DNA of 64,000 nucleotides, from contig JAKZMJ010000001.1 of NCBI GenBank assembly GCA_030491005.1, forward strand, positions 62,001 through 126,000, read 5' to 3'. The stretch comes from Sulfurospirillum sp. (GTDB lineage Bacteria; Campylobacterota; Campylobacteria; Campylobacterales; Arcobacteraceae). The notes beneath the pieces are model-generated. The model was not told where the DNA came from. It worked only from the letters and a program-made list of their open reading frames with translations, and made no database searches. The position numbers and the translations under genes were made by a program. Below, in pieces: positions 49,273 to 56,864 of this stretch (position 1 is the first letter of the stretch; the number at the start of each line of letters is the position of its first letter).

Positions 49273-49555
49273 AGATAAAGATAATATTCTTCATATATTT
49301 AAAAAAATATTTACTAATTCTATAGATATATGGGCTTATGGTAGTCGTGTAAATGGAGATGCTCATGATATGAGTGATTTGGATTTAGTTCTTGTATCAA
49401 CAAACAATAAAAAAATAGATATAAATAAATTTGTGAATTTTAAAAGCTCTTTAACTAATTCTAATATTCCTATATTAATACAAATATTAGATTGGAATAA
49501 AATACCTGAATATTTTAAAAAGAATATTTTAAATAACTATGAAAAATTAAATTGA
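49256..49555 (+). CDS. MNT-type minimal nucleotidyltransferase inside the cas operon
   Basis: A 99-residue MNT/Pol-beta-fold nucleotidyltransferase. YGSRVNGDAHDMSDLDLVLV gives the GS motif and DxD metal ligands, and IQILDWNKIPEYF gives the third acidic residue, so the active site looks complete. In HEPT-MNT modules this protein is the antitoxin that AMPylates the HEPT RNase. The partner is reduced to a 32-codon remnant. The gene overlaps that remnant by 17 bp, and its TGA overlaps the cas1 TTG, so it is translated within the cas operon. It is not a known core CRISPR gene. Confidence 0.85.
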   Translation: MLLRTKDKDNILHIFKKIFTNSIDIWAYGSRVNGDAHDMSDLDLVLVSTNNKKIDINKFVNFKSSLTNSNIPILIQILDWNKIPEYFKKNILNNYEKLN

Positions 49556-50517
49556 AACATATAATCGTAAATAATTATGGTATATTTTTGGGACTAAAGT
49601 CACAAAGATTAACTATCAAAAAAGAGGGTAAGGTTATAAGGGAAGTAGCTTTGAATAGATTAAAAACTATTCAAGTTCTAAGCCGTGGCATATCTCTATC
49701 AAGTGATTTGATAACAGCATGTAGCTATAGAGGTATAAAAATATTTTTTAATACTTTTAACTCTTTTTCTGATTTACATTCACTTTATGAACACAAGTCT
49801 GTGATGGTAAGAAAAAATCAATTTGATGTATGTGATAGTACAAAAGGTTTAGAATTAGCAAGACAACTAATAATTGGAAAACTTAAAAATCAAAGAGCAA
49901 CTTTACTTTACAGTAGTAGAAATATAAAAAATGAAAAAAAAGATAAAGTAATAGATAGTTTTGACAGGTCAATAAAGCAACTAAAAAATAAAAAAGATAT
50001 ATCAAAAGAATTTATCATGGGTGTAGAGGGCGTTAGTGCTAGTTTTTATTTTGAATATTTAAGAACTATGGACTTAGTTCCTGATACTTTTAAATATCGT
50101 ACAAAAAGATATAGCGAAGAGATAACAAATATAGCTTTAAATTATGGCTATGCAATACTTTTTAATTTTATATATAAGTCTTGTATTAATGCAGGGCTAG
50201 AACCATATTGTGGAGTGCTTCATAGTGTAAGAAGTGCAAAACCATCTTTAATACTTGATATTATGGAAGAATATAGAAGTTTTGTAGTAGATAGAAATAT
50301 CATAAAACTAAGAAGTAGATTAGCTAAAACAAATCCTGAAAATTTTGATAAAATCAAAAAAGATATAGCAAGTAATATTTTAAAAACATTATCAAAAAAA
50401 TATAAATATAAACATAAAAAATTAACTTTAGAGAGTATAATACAAAGACAAATGTATAAAATATCAGGCTATTTTTGTGAAAATAACAAATACAAATCTT
50501 ATATATTTAGGTGGTAA
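49552..50517 (+). CDS. cas1: Cas1 integrase
   Basis: A 321-residue spacer-integration nuclease. GVEGVSASFYFEYLRTM has the metal-binding Glu, GVLHSVRSAKPSLILDIME the His and Asp. RGISLSSDLITACSYRGIKI belongs to the N-terminal beta-domain. Start is TTG at 49552, overlapping the MNT stop by 4 bp. No ATG fits, since the product opens with KHIIVNNYGIFLG as in other type II Cas1. The operon includes cas2 and cas4, so this is the adaptation complex. Confidence 0.96.
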   Translation: MKHIIVNNYGIFLGLKSQRLTIKKEGKVIREVALNRLKTIQVLSRGISLSSDLITACSYRGIKIFFNTFNSFSDLHSLYEHKSVMVRKNQFDVCDSTKGLELARQLIIGKLKNQRATLLYSSRNIKNEKKDKVIDSFDRSIKQLKNKKDISKEFIMGVEGVSASFYFEYLRTMDLVPDTFKYRTKRYSEEITNIALNYGYAILFNFIYKSCINAGLEPYCGVLHSVRSAKPSLILDIMEEYRSFVVDRNIIKLRSRLAKTNPENFDKIKKDIASNILKTLSKKYKYKHKKLTLESIIQRQMYKISGYFCENNKYKSYIFRW

Positions 50518-50518
50518 A

Positions 50519-50806
50519 ATGTATAGTCAAATAATAGTAAGCTATGATATAAGTAATACAAAAAAAAGAAATAAATTTTTTGAAGAATTAAAAGACTTAG
50601 GACTTATATCTATTCAAAAATCAGTTTTTTGGGGATATGTACTTCTTAGTGAAAAAAGGATTATTAAAGAACTTTTTAAAAAATATTGTGAAATATATAC
50701 TGACAAAGCATTTATAGTCAATGTAACACTTGATAAAGATATAAATGATAGCTTTGGCTATGCCAAAGATAATTTCAAACATCCTGAAAGTTTTGAAATT
50801 ATATGA
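50519..50806 (+). CDS. cas2: Cas2
   Basis: A 95-residue ferredoxin-fold protein that bridges Cas1 dimers. It begins MYSQIIVSYDISNTKKRNKF, with the conserved Asp after beta-1, and continues GLISIQKSVFWGYV. The open frame extends to 50477, inside cas1. ATG 50519 behind AGGTGG is preferred because it gives the standard N-terminus and starts 1 bp after the cas1 stop. It overlaps cas4 by 4 bp. Confidence 0.95.
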   Translation: MYSQIIVSYDISNTKKRNKFFEELKDLGLISIQKSVFWGYVLLSEKRIIKELFKKYCEIYTDKAFIVNVTLDKDINDSFGYAKDNFKHPESFEII

Positions 50807-51375
50807 TTCCTATAAGTTTAATTAGACAATATATATTTTGTCCTCGTATCGTATATTATAATCTTCTTACAAATATCAAGCCCATTTATCCAAGGCAAGT
50901 AAGCTTAGGAAATGAATATCATACCTTACAAGATAGATTATCGAAAAATAGAAAATTTAAAAAATTAAATATAAAGTACGATGAATTTGTTTTAAATAAA
51001 TATATAGAAAATAAAGACTTAAATATATGTGGTATTGTTGATTTGGCATTTTTATCTAAAGATGAGGTAACTCCTATAGAGTTTAAATTTATTAATACAA
51101 AAAAACCATCTTATTCTCATATCTTGCAATTATATGCTTATGGACTTTTGTTAAGTAAAAAATATGAAAAAAATTTTAATCAAGCTATCATATCTTATTC
51201 AAATAATATGAAAATATTTAAAATAAATATAAACGATAAAATAAAAAATGATTTTTTAAAAGTATTAAAAGAAATAGAAAAAATAGTAAAAAACGATATT
51301 CTACCAAATAGTAGTGCTGATCAATATAAATGCTCTCAATGTGAGTATCTAAATTTTTGTGACGATAGATTCTAA
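50803..51375 (+). CDS. cas4: Cas4 nuclease
   Basis: A 190-residue RecB-like nuclease, the hallmark of type II-B. LIRQYIFCPRIVYY has the first Fe-S Cys, and CSQCEYLNFCDDRF near the C-terminus the other three. Nuclease motifs are ICGIVDLAFL (Asp), TPIEFKF (Glu-x-Lys) and HILQLYAYGLLL (QxxxY). It trims prespacers and helps select PAM-flanked DNA for Cas1-Cas2. It overlaps cas2 by 4 bp and is the last gene of the cas operon. Confidence 0.95.
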   Translation: MIPISLIRQYIFCPRIVYYNLLTNIKPIYPRQVSLGNEYHTLQDRLSKNRKFKKLNIKYDEFVLNKYIENKDLNICGIVDLAFLSKDEVTPIEFKFINTKKPSYSHILQLYAYGLLLSKKYEKNFNQAIISYSNNMKIFKININDKIKNDFLKVLKEIEKIVKNDILPNSSADQYKCSQCEYLNFCDDRF

Positions 51376-51390
51376 ATAAAAGTTTATTCG

Positions 51391-51420
51391 ATGGGTATGT
51401 CATCAGACAGATGACCCACT
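51391..51420 (+). other. Stem-loop after cas4
   Basis: Near 51392-51419, TGGG(TATG)TCATC pairs with GATGACCCA around an AGACA loop. It starts about 18 bp after the cas4 stop and has no T-tract on the plus strand. It may end or stabilise the cas mRNA. It could also be part of a small RNA, as scaRNA is encoded in this interval in Francisella. Confidence 0.45.
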
Positions 51421-51446
51421 TCATTTGTATTTAACAGGAAAACTTT

Positions 51447-51520
51447 AAAAAACCCTCCAAAATAAATTTTGGATAATGATTTCAACCAGAGGTAGCAAAG
51501 TAGATATAATTTGTTAGATT
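51447..51520 (-). ncRNA. tracrRNA
   Basis: Read leftward. The -10 TATACT (51532-51527) leads to a start near 51520. The anti-repeat (51517-51480) then pairs with the crRNA repeat: 23 consecutive bp (51495-51517), an internal loop of 9 against 7 nt, and 6 bp (51480-51485). A short linker follows, then a terminator hairpin CCAAAAT/ATTTTGG (51457-51472) and TTTTTT (51452-51447). The predicted RNA is about 70-75 nt. The position between cas4 and the array matches Francisella type II-B. The ends are predicted, not measured. Confidence 0.85.
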
Positions 51521-51526
51521 AAAAAA

Positions 51527-51532
51527 AGTATA
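51527..51532 (-). promoter_or_regulatory. Predicted -10 of tracrRNA
   Basis: TATACT on the minus strand, 7-8 bp before the anti-repeat, in a T-rich stretch. Confidence 0.5.
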
Positions 51533-51545
51533 TCATTTTTTCCAC

Positions 51546-51579
51546 AAAAAGTAAAGTTTTTAGACTTTTTTTACTTTAC
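51546..51579 (-). terminator. Predicted terminator of the crRNA array
   Basis: GTAAAGT (51551-51557) pairs with ACTTTAC (51573-51579). On the minus strand the stem is followed by TTTTT (51550-51546). It lies 58 bp beyond the left end of the array and just ahead of the tracrRNA promoter, so it would stop leftward crRNA transcription. Confidence 0.6.
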
Positions 51580-51637
51580 GAAAAAAACTAATTTTTAATA
51601 CTCTGTAAAGCCCTTAAAAGAGGGGTCTAATCTTGCT

Positions 51638-53190
51638 CTAACAAATTATATCTACTTTGCACTTAGTTTGAAACCCTATGGTAATATTCAAAGTAGAGCT
51701 TGTTTTTATCTAACAAATTATATCTACTTTGCACTTAGTTTGAAACCTAATTATGCAGTCGGAGATTGCCATTCCACTCGCCTAACAAATTATATCTACT
51801 TTGCACTTAGTTTGAAACTTGGGTGCACGGCATAGTCGTTTTGTGCATAAGTGCTAACAAATTATATCTACTTTGCACTTAGTTTGAAACACTAATTTTT
51901 TTCCTGAACGCAATAAAATTAGTTTCTAACAAATTATATCTACTTTGCACTTAGTTTGAAACACCAATTCTCTTAAAAACTCATCTACACTTTCACGCTA
52001 ACAAATTATATCTACTTTGCACTTAGTTTGAAACTGCCCAAGTGATGAACTCATAGCACTTTCTATACTTCTAACAAATTATATCTACTTTGCACTTAGT
52101 TTGAAACACTGGGAAACTATAGATTTTATCAAAAAAGCCCATACCTAACAAATTATATCTACTTTGCACTTAGTTTGAAACGCGGCCGCTGCTTTTGTAG
52201 CAAGTCCAAAGGCTATCTAACAAATTATATCTACTTTGCACTTAGTTTGAAACTATTTAACGATAGTGCAGAGGAAATTAAATCTATAACCTAACAAATT
52301 ATATCTACTTTGCACTTAGTTTGAAACATGAAGGCATCACTCGCAAATAATAGACCTGAAAGACTAACAAATTATATCTACTTTGCACTTAGTTTGAAAC
52401 GTAACGATAGATAAGTAAGTAGCATAAGTATAAGCTAACAAATTATATCTACTTTGCACTTAGTTTGAAACATAAGACTAGATATTAAAACTTCTAGGAA
52501 TTCATTCTAACAAATTATATCTACTTTGCACTTAGTTTGAAACTGTGATACTAGATTTTAAAGATGCTAGAGTTATCTAACAAATTATATCTACTTTGCA
52601 CTTAGTTTGAAACAAAGTTTTTAGATACTTATGACAAAGTCATTATACTAACAAATTATATCTACTTTGCACTTAGTTTGAAACAGATATAGTTTTAGTT
52701 CATCTTCATATTTTGGTCGCTAACAAATTATATCTACTTTGCACTTAGTTTGAAACAAAGTATATGAAAAAGCATTAAATAGAACTGTAAACTAACAAAT
52801 TATATCTACTTTGCACTTAGTTTGAAACCGAAACAAATCTTTAATTTCATTAACTTTTAAGAAACTAACAAATTATATCTACTTTGCACTTAGTTTGAAA
52901 CTCATCTCAACTAACATCTTTCCACTATCTTTATTTGCTAACAAATTATATCTACTTTGCACTTAGTTTGAAACCAAGGATGGGTAGGAGGAAAATCGAA
53001 GTTAGCGAACTAACAAATTATATCTACTTTGCACTTAGTTTGAAACTCTTTTTTTGTTTTATTTTTATACAACTTAGAAAACTAACAAATTATATCTACT
53101 TTGCACTTAGTTTGAAACATTTTAAGGCTATAGGAACAGTTAATTTTTTTTAACTAACAAATTATATCTACCTTGCACTTAGTTTGAAAC
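51638..53190 (-). CRISPR. Type II-B CRISPR array, 22 repeats, 21 spacers
   Basis: 22 direct repeats of 37 bp (plus strand begins CTAACAAATTATATC and ends TTAGTTTGAAAC) alternate with 21 unique spacers of 33-37 bp, mostly 35. 21 repeats are identical. The rightmost (53154-53190) has T to C at repeat position 19. The minus-strand form starts GTTTC, the crRNA orientation of Cas9 systems, and the anti-repeat agrees, so crRNAs are made leftward. The imperfect repeat marks the old end, and spacers are probably added on the left beside the tracrRNA gene. Each minus-strand repeat contains TATAAT 7 nt before the spacer. Confidence 0.97.
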
Positions 53191-53211
53191 TTTATGCAAG
53201 ATAAAGAATTG

Positions 53212-53808
53212 TTAATTTCTATTAATTACATTTTTTGATTCTTCTATTGGGATATACACATAAAGGTCAGAAATAAGCTCTCTAGCTATTTTAATGCCTT
53301 TTTGTTTATCCCAATAACAATTTTGAGTAATATACTCTAATGATGGCTGACTGTATCGTTTGGTATAAGAAACAAGATTCAATAAATTTTCATTAATAGA
53401 ATCTGATTTAGTTACAACATTTAATAATTCTAATGTATGTATATTATGATATTTTAAACAATATTCAAAACTATCAATACCTTCATAAATTAGTGCTTTA
53501 TCCCAAATATATAATGTATCATTATGTATTTTAAGTTCAAGATAAGCATGTGTTAAAATATGATGTTCTAACTTATTGACTTCCATTGTTAAGAAAAAAA
53601 GTTCATCAACAGTGAACTTTTTTTCTAAAGCAAAACCTTGAGTTGTTGTATTAAAAATAAAGCCTAAAGCCTCTAATGCTGAATGATTAAATAACTTTGT
53701 ATCACTTTTTAATCTTAAAGTTTTTTGTGACTTTATAATATCTGAAAGAAAGTTTTTTGAATCAATTACTTCTTTATCATTTGTTAATTTTACCTCTAAA
53801 TAATTCAT
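53212..53808 (-). CDS. Unrecognised protein upstream of the array
   Basis: A 198-residue soluble protein I do not recognise. It is helical by composition with no signal peptide or metal motif. Segments include KSQKTLRLKSDTKLF, VNKLEHHILTHAYLEL and YTKRYSQPSLEYITQNC. It ends 22 bp from the outermost repeat on the same strand as the crRNAs, with no terminator between. It may be co-transcribed with the array or simply be the flanking chromosomal gene. Confidence 0.6.
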   Translation of the reverse strand: MNYLEVKLTNDKEVIDSKNFLSDIIKSQKTLRLKSDTKLFNHSALEALGFIFNTTTQGFALEKKFTVDELFFLTMEVNKLEHHILTHAYLELKIHNDTLYIWDKALIYEGIDSFEYCLKYHNIHTLELLNVVTKSDSINENLLNLVSYTKRYSQPSLEYITQNCYWDKQKGIKIARELISDLYVYIPIEESKNVINRN

Positions 53809-53850
53809 CTTGATCCTTATCTAAGAATAGCTTTTTTGACATTTCACCCC

Positions 53851-55152
53851 TTATAAATTTCTATTATCAACAACACGCTTCGCTTTACCTTCACTTCTAG
53901 GAACCTCTCCATATGCTTTTATGCTTACTTTTACAGATACTCCTATACCTGATTTTATTCTATGTTTCAAGATATTTATTGATTCTTTTATACTATTTTC
54001 ACTTGCATTGGTTTTTGTTTCTATATTGATTGTTAAATCATCCATATTTCCTGTTCGCGAAAGTATAATTTGATAATGAGGAGAGAATGTATCAATTTTA
54101 AGTAATATCTCTTCTATTTGAGAAGGGAATACATTTACTCCTCTAACAATCATCATATCATCTGTTCTTGCGTGAATTCTTTTCATTTTTCTCATATTTA
54201 AAAGGTCACCATTATAGAGTGTAGATAAATCTTTTGTTCTATATCTAATAATTGGTAGAGCTTCTTTTGTTAATGTTGTAAGTATTAGTTCACCTTCGTT
54301 TCCATCTTGTATTGGTTTAAATGTATCTTTATCTACTATTTCAGGATAAAAATGATCTTCCCATACATACATATCTCCTCTATCTTCTAGCACTTCACAA
54401 GCAACTCCTGGACCCATCATTTCGGACAGTCCATAAATATCTAAAGCATCTATTCCTACTTTTTCTTCAATTTTTCTTTTCATCTCCATTGACCATGGTT
54501 CTGCTCCAAAAATTCCAACTTTTAGTGCTGTCTCTTTAGGGTCTATTCCTCTTCGTTCCATCTCTTCTATTATATTTAACATATAAGATGGTGTTACCAT
54601 AATTGCAGTTGCTTTAAAATCTGTAATAAGTGTTACTTGTTTATCAGTAAAGCCTCCACTTGCAGGTACAACTGTACATCCTAATTTCTCAGCTCCATAA
54701 TGTGCTCCTAGTCCCCCTGTAAATAAGCCATATCCATAAGAAATATGAACCATATCTCCTTTACCAATTCCACCAAGTCTAAGGGATCTTGCAACTAAAT
54801 CAGACCATGTTGCTATATCTTTTCTTGTATATCCTACAACAGTAGGTTTTCCTGTAGTTCCTGAAGAAGCATGAAGTCTTACAATGTCACTCATTGGATT
54901 TGCGAACATTCCAAATGGATAATTTACTCTTAAATCTTCTTTTGTAGTAAACGGAAACTTTTTTATATCTTCTAGGAATGTAAAATCATCTGGATGTACT
55001 CCATGGTCATCCCATTTTTTTTTATAATATGGTACAAATGAATATGCTCGTAAAAGTGTATGTTTCATTCTTCTTGTTTGAAGATCAAGTAGTTCATCTT
55101 TTGACACTAATACTTTTGGATAATAACTTACCGTTTTTCTTTTATTTTCCAT
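53851..55152 (-). CDS. paaK: Phenylacetate-CoA ligase
   Basis: A 433-residue adenylate-forming enzyme that activates phenylacetate to phenylacetyl-CoA with ATP. ASSGTTGKPTVVGYTRKD is the phosphate loop, IYGLSEMMGPGVACE follows, and IRYRTKDLS and PRSEGKAKRVVDNR lie in the C-terminal lid. Length and motifs match PaaK. It is last in the leftward set hydratase-paaI-thiolase-paaK, 1 bp after the thiolase gene. Related aryl acids are possible substrates. Confidence 0.93.
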   Translation of the reverse strand: MENKRKTVSYYPKVLVSKDELLDLQTRRMKHTLLRAYSFVPYYKKKWDDHGVHPDDFTFLEDIKKFPFTTKEDLRVNYPFGMFANPMSDIVRLHASSGTTGKPTVVGYTRKDIATWSDLVARSLRLGGIGKGDMVHISYGYGLFTGGLGAHYGAEKLGCTVVPASGGFTDKQVTLITDFKATAIMVTPSYMLNIIEEMERRGIDPKETALKVGIFGAEPWSMEMKRKIEEKVGIDALDIYGLSEMMGPGVACEVLEDRGDMYVWEDHFYPEIVDKDTFKPIQDGNEGELILTTLTKEALPIIRYRTKDLSTLYNGDLLNMRKMKRIHARTDDMMIVRGVNVFPSQIEEILLKIDTFSPHYQIILSRTGNMDDLTINIETKTNASENSIKESINILKHRIKSGIGVSVKVSIKAYGEVPRSEGKAKRVVDNRNL

Positions 55153-55153
55153 A

Positions 55154-56377
55154 TTATGCTCCTTGAACTTGATTTAAATTCTCTATTATCATTGAGATTC
55201 CTTGTCCTACCCCTATACACATAGTACAAAGTCCATATCTACCATTTGTTTGTTCTAATTGATTTAATGCAGTCATAACTAATCTAGCTCCACTCATTCC
55301 TAAAGGATGTCCTATAGAAATAGCTCCTCCGTTTGGATTTACTTTTGCATCGTCATCTTTTAAACCAAGACCTCGCAGTGTTGCTAATCCTTGTGCTGCA
55401 AATGCTTCATTTAATTCAATCGTATCCATATCATCAAGTGTTAAACCTGTTTTTTCTAATATTTTCTTAGAAGAATATAGTGGTCCTATTCCCATAATTC
55501 TAGGAGGAACACCTGCAACTGCCATCATTACTATTTTTGCTTTTGGTTTTAAGTTATATTTTTCTACAGCTTCTTTAGAAGCAATAATCATAGCACCTGC
55601 TCCATCATTAACTCCAGAAGCATTTCCAGCAGTTACTGTTCCATCTTTTTTAAATGGCGTTCTTAAACTTTCAAGTTTTTCTAAAGTAGTATTTGGTTTT
55701 GGATATTCGTCTGTATCAATGATTAAATCATCTTGTTTTCTTCTTTTTATTGTTACGGCAGTTATCTCTTTTTTAAAAAATCCTCGCTCATTCGCTGCTT
55801 TACATTTTTGTTGTGAATTAAATGCAAACTTATCTTGATCTTCTCTACTAATACCAAACTCTTCTGCTACATTTTCACCAGTTTCTGGCATTGAATCAGT
55901 TCCATACAATTCCTTCATTTTAGGATTTGTAAATCTCCAACCAATTGTCGTATCATAAACAGTATTCGCTCGTGTAAATGCTGTATCTGCTTTTGGCATC
56001 ACAAAAGGAGCTCTTGACATAGATTCAACTCCCCCTGCAATAATTAAATCACACTCTCCTGCTTTAATACTTCTAGCTGCTATTCCTATTGCATCCATTC
56101 CTGAGCCACAAAGTCTATTAATAGTTGTCCCACCACTATTTGTAGGAAGTCCTGCTAATAATGCAGACATTTTTGCTACATTTCTGTTATCTTCTCCTGC
56201 TTGATTTGCACAACCCATAATAACATCATCAATGTCTTCAAAATTAATAGAAGTATTATTTTCCATAAGATGTTTAATAACTACAGCACCCATATCATCT
56301 GGTCTTATTGATGATAATGCACCACCATAAGAACCCACAGCTGTTCTAATATAATCTATTATATATGCTTCTTTCAT
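55154..56377 (-). CDS. paaJ: Acetyl-CoA acyltransferase (3-oxoadipyl-CoA thiolase type)
   Basis: A 407-residue thiolase. NRLCGSGMDAIGIAAR carries the acylated Cys, NPNGGAISIGHPLGMSGAR the His, and LCTMCIGVGQG the second Cys. In phenylacetate degradation PaaJ cleaves 3-oxoadipyl-CoA to succinyl-CoA and acetyl-CoA, and the adjoining genes favour that role. Generic acetyl-CoA acetyltransferase activity cannot be excluded from sequence, so the symbol is tentative. It overlaps paaI by 4 bp. Confidence 0.85.
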   Translation of the reverse strand: MKEAYIIDYIRTAVGSYGGALSSIRPDDMGAVVIKHLMENNTSINFEDIDDVIMGCANQAGEDNRNVAKMSALLAGLPTNSGGTTINRLCGSGMDAIGIAARSIKAGECDLIIAGGVESMSRAPFVMPKADTAFTRANTVYDTTIGWRFTNPKMKELYGTDSMPETGENVAEEFGISREDQDKFAFNSQQKCKAANERGFFKKEITAVTIKRRKQDDLIIDTDEYPKPNTTLEKLESLRTPFKKDGTVTAGNASGVNDGAGAMIIASKEAVEKYNLKPKAKIVMMAVAGVPPRIMGIGPLYSSKKILEKTGLTLDDMDTIELNEAFAAQGLATLRGLGLKDDDAKVNPNGGAISIGHPLGMSGARLVMTALNQLEQTNGRYGLCTMCIGVGQGISMIIENLNQVQGA

Positions 56378-56808
56378 ATTATTTCCTCTTTTATTATTGA
56401 ACCTTTTATAGCTCTTGATTTTCCTGTAAAAAATGCTACTGTTTGATAATTTTGATTTACTACAACTATATCGTATATCCCATTTCTACCTTTTATATAC
56501 TTTTCAGTTGCACTTGCAATTAATATATCTCCTTTAAAAGCAGGTTGAACAAAAGATATATCGCAAAATTGTGCCACAGTAGCAATATTTCTAGAATTAC
56601 ACGCAATTGCAAAAACTGCATCTGCAAAAGAAAATATAGCACCACCGTGACAAGTACTATGACCATTTAGTAAATCTTCTGTAACTTCCATTTTCATTTT
56701 TGCAAAACCATCATCAACTTCTATAAATTCAATACCAAGTTTATGTTCAAATTGTGTATCCTTCATCATTTTTATGGCTACTTTGTAACTTAATTTTAAT
56801 TGATTCAT
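56374..56808 (-). CDS. paaI: Hotdog-fold thioesterase PaaI
   Basis: A 144-residue thioesterase. LLNGHSTCHGGAIFSFADAV contains the PaaI signature with the catalytic Asp. NSRNIATVAQFCDISFVQPA and GRNGIYDIVVVNQ complete the hotdog domain. PaaI removes CoA from dead-end hydroxyphenylacetyl or oxepin-derived thioesters and so protects the CoA pool. Its gene overlaps the thiolase by 4 bp. Confidence 0.92.
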   Translation of the reverse strand: MNQLKLSYKVAIKMMKDTQFEHKLGIEFIEVDDGFAKMKMEVTEDLLNGHSTCHGGAIFSFADAVFAIACNSRNIATVAQFCDISFVQPAFKGDILIASATEKYIKGRNGIYDIVVVNQNYQTVAFFTGKSRAIKGSIIKEEII

Positions 56809-56864
56809 TTTAAAAACCTTTTAATAATATTTTTTCTATAAGCAAATCTAAATCTATTTTTATA

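Noticed and set aside
50477-50806. Cas2 starting at 50477
   Set aside because: The extra 14 residues lie inside cas1 and do not match Cas2. ATG 50519 has the ribosome-binding site.
51218-51424. Minus-strand frame across the end of cas4
   Set aside because: It is a shadow of cas4 with low-complexity composition and no ribosome-binding site.
51494-51517. Plus-strand TATAAT in the anti-repeat as a rightward promoter
   Set aside because: It is the complement-related copy of the repeat -10. Rightward transcription would make antisense crRNA, and no good rightward terminator follows. It cannot be excluded but is less economical than the leftward model.
52935-53153. 72-residue frame with a repeating LTNYIYFALSLK motif
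   Set aside because: It is a translation of CRISPR repeats and spacers, not a protein.
51638-53190. Rightward transcription of the array, with the cas genes
   Set aside because: Repeat polarity (GTTTC at the 5' end of the crRNA repeat), the position of the anti-repeat relative to its terminator, and the leftward terminator at 51546-51579 all favour the minus strand.
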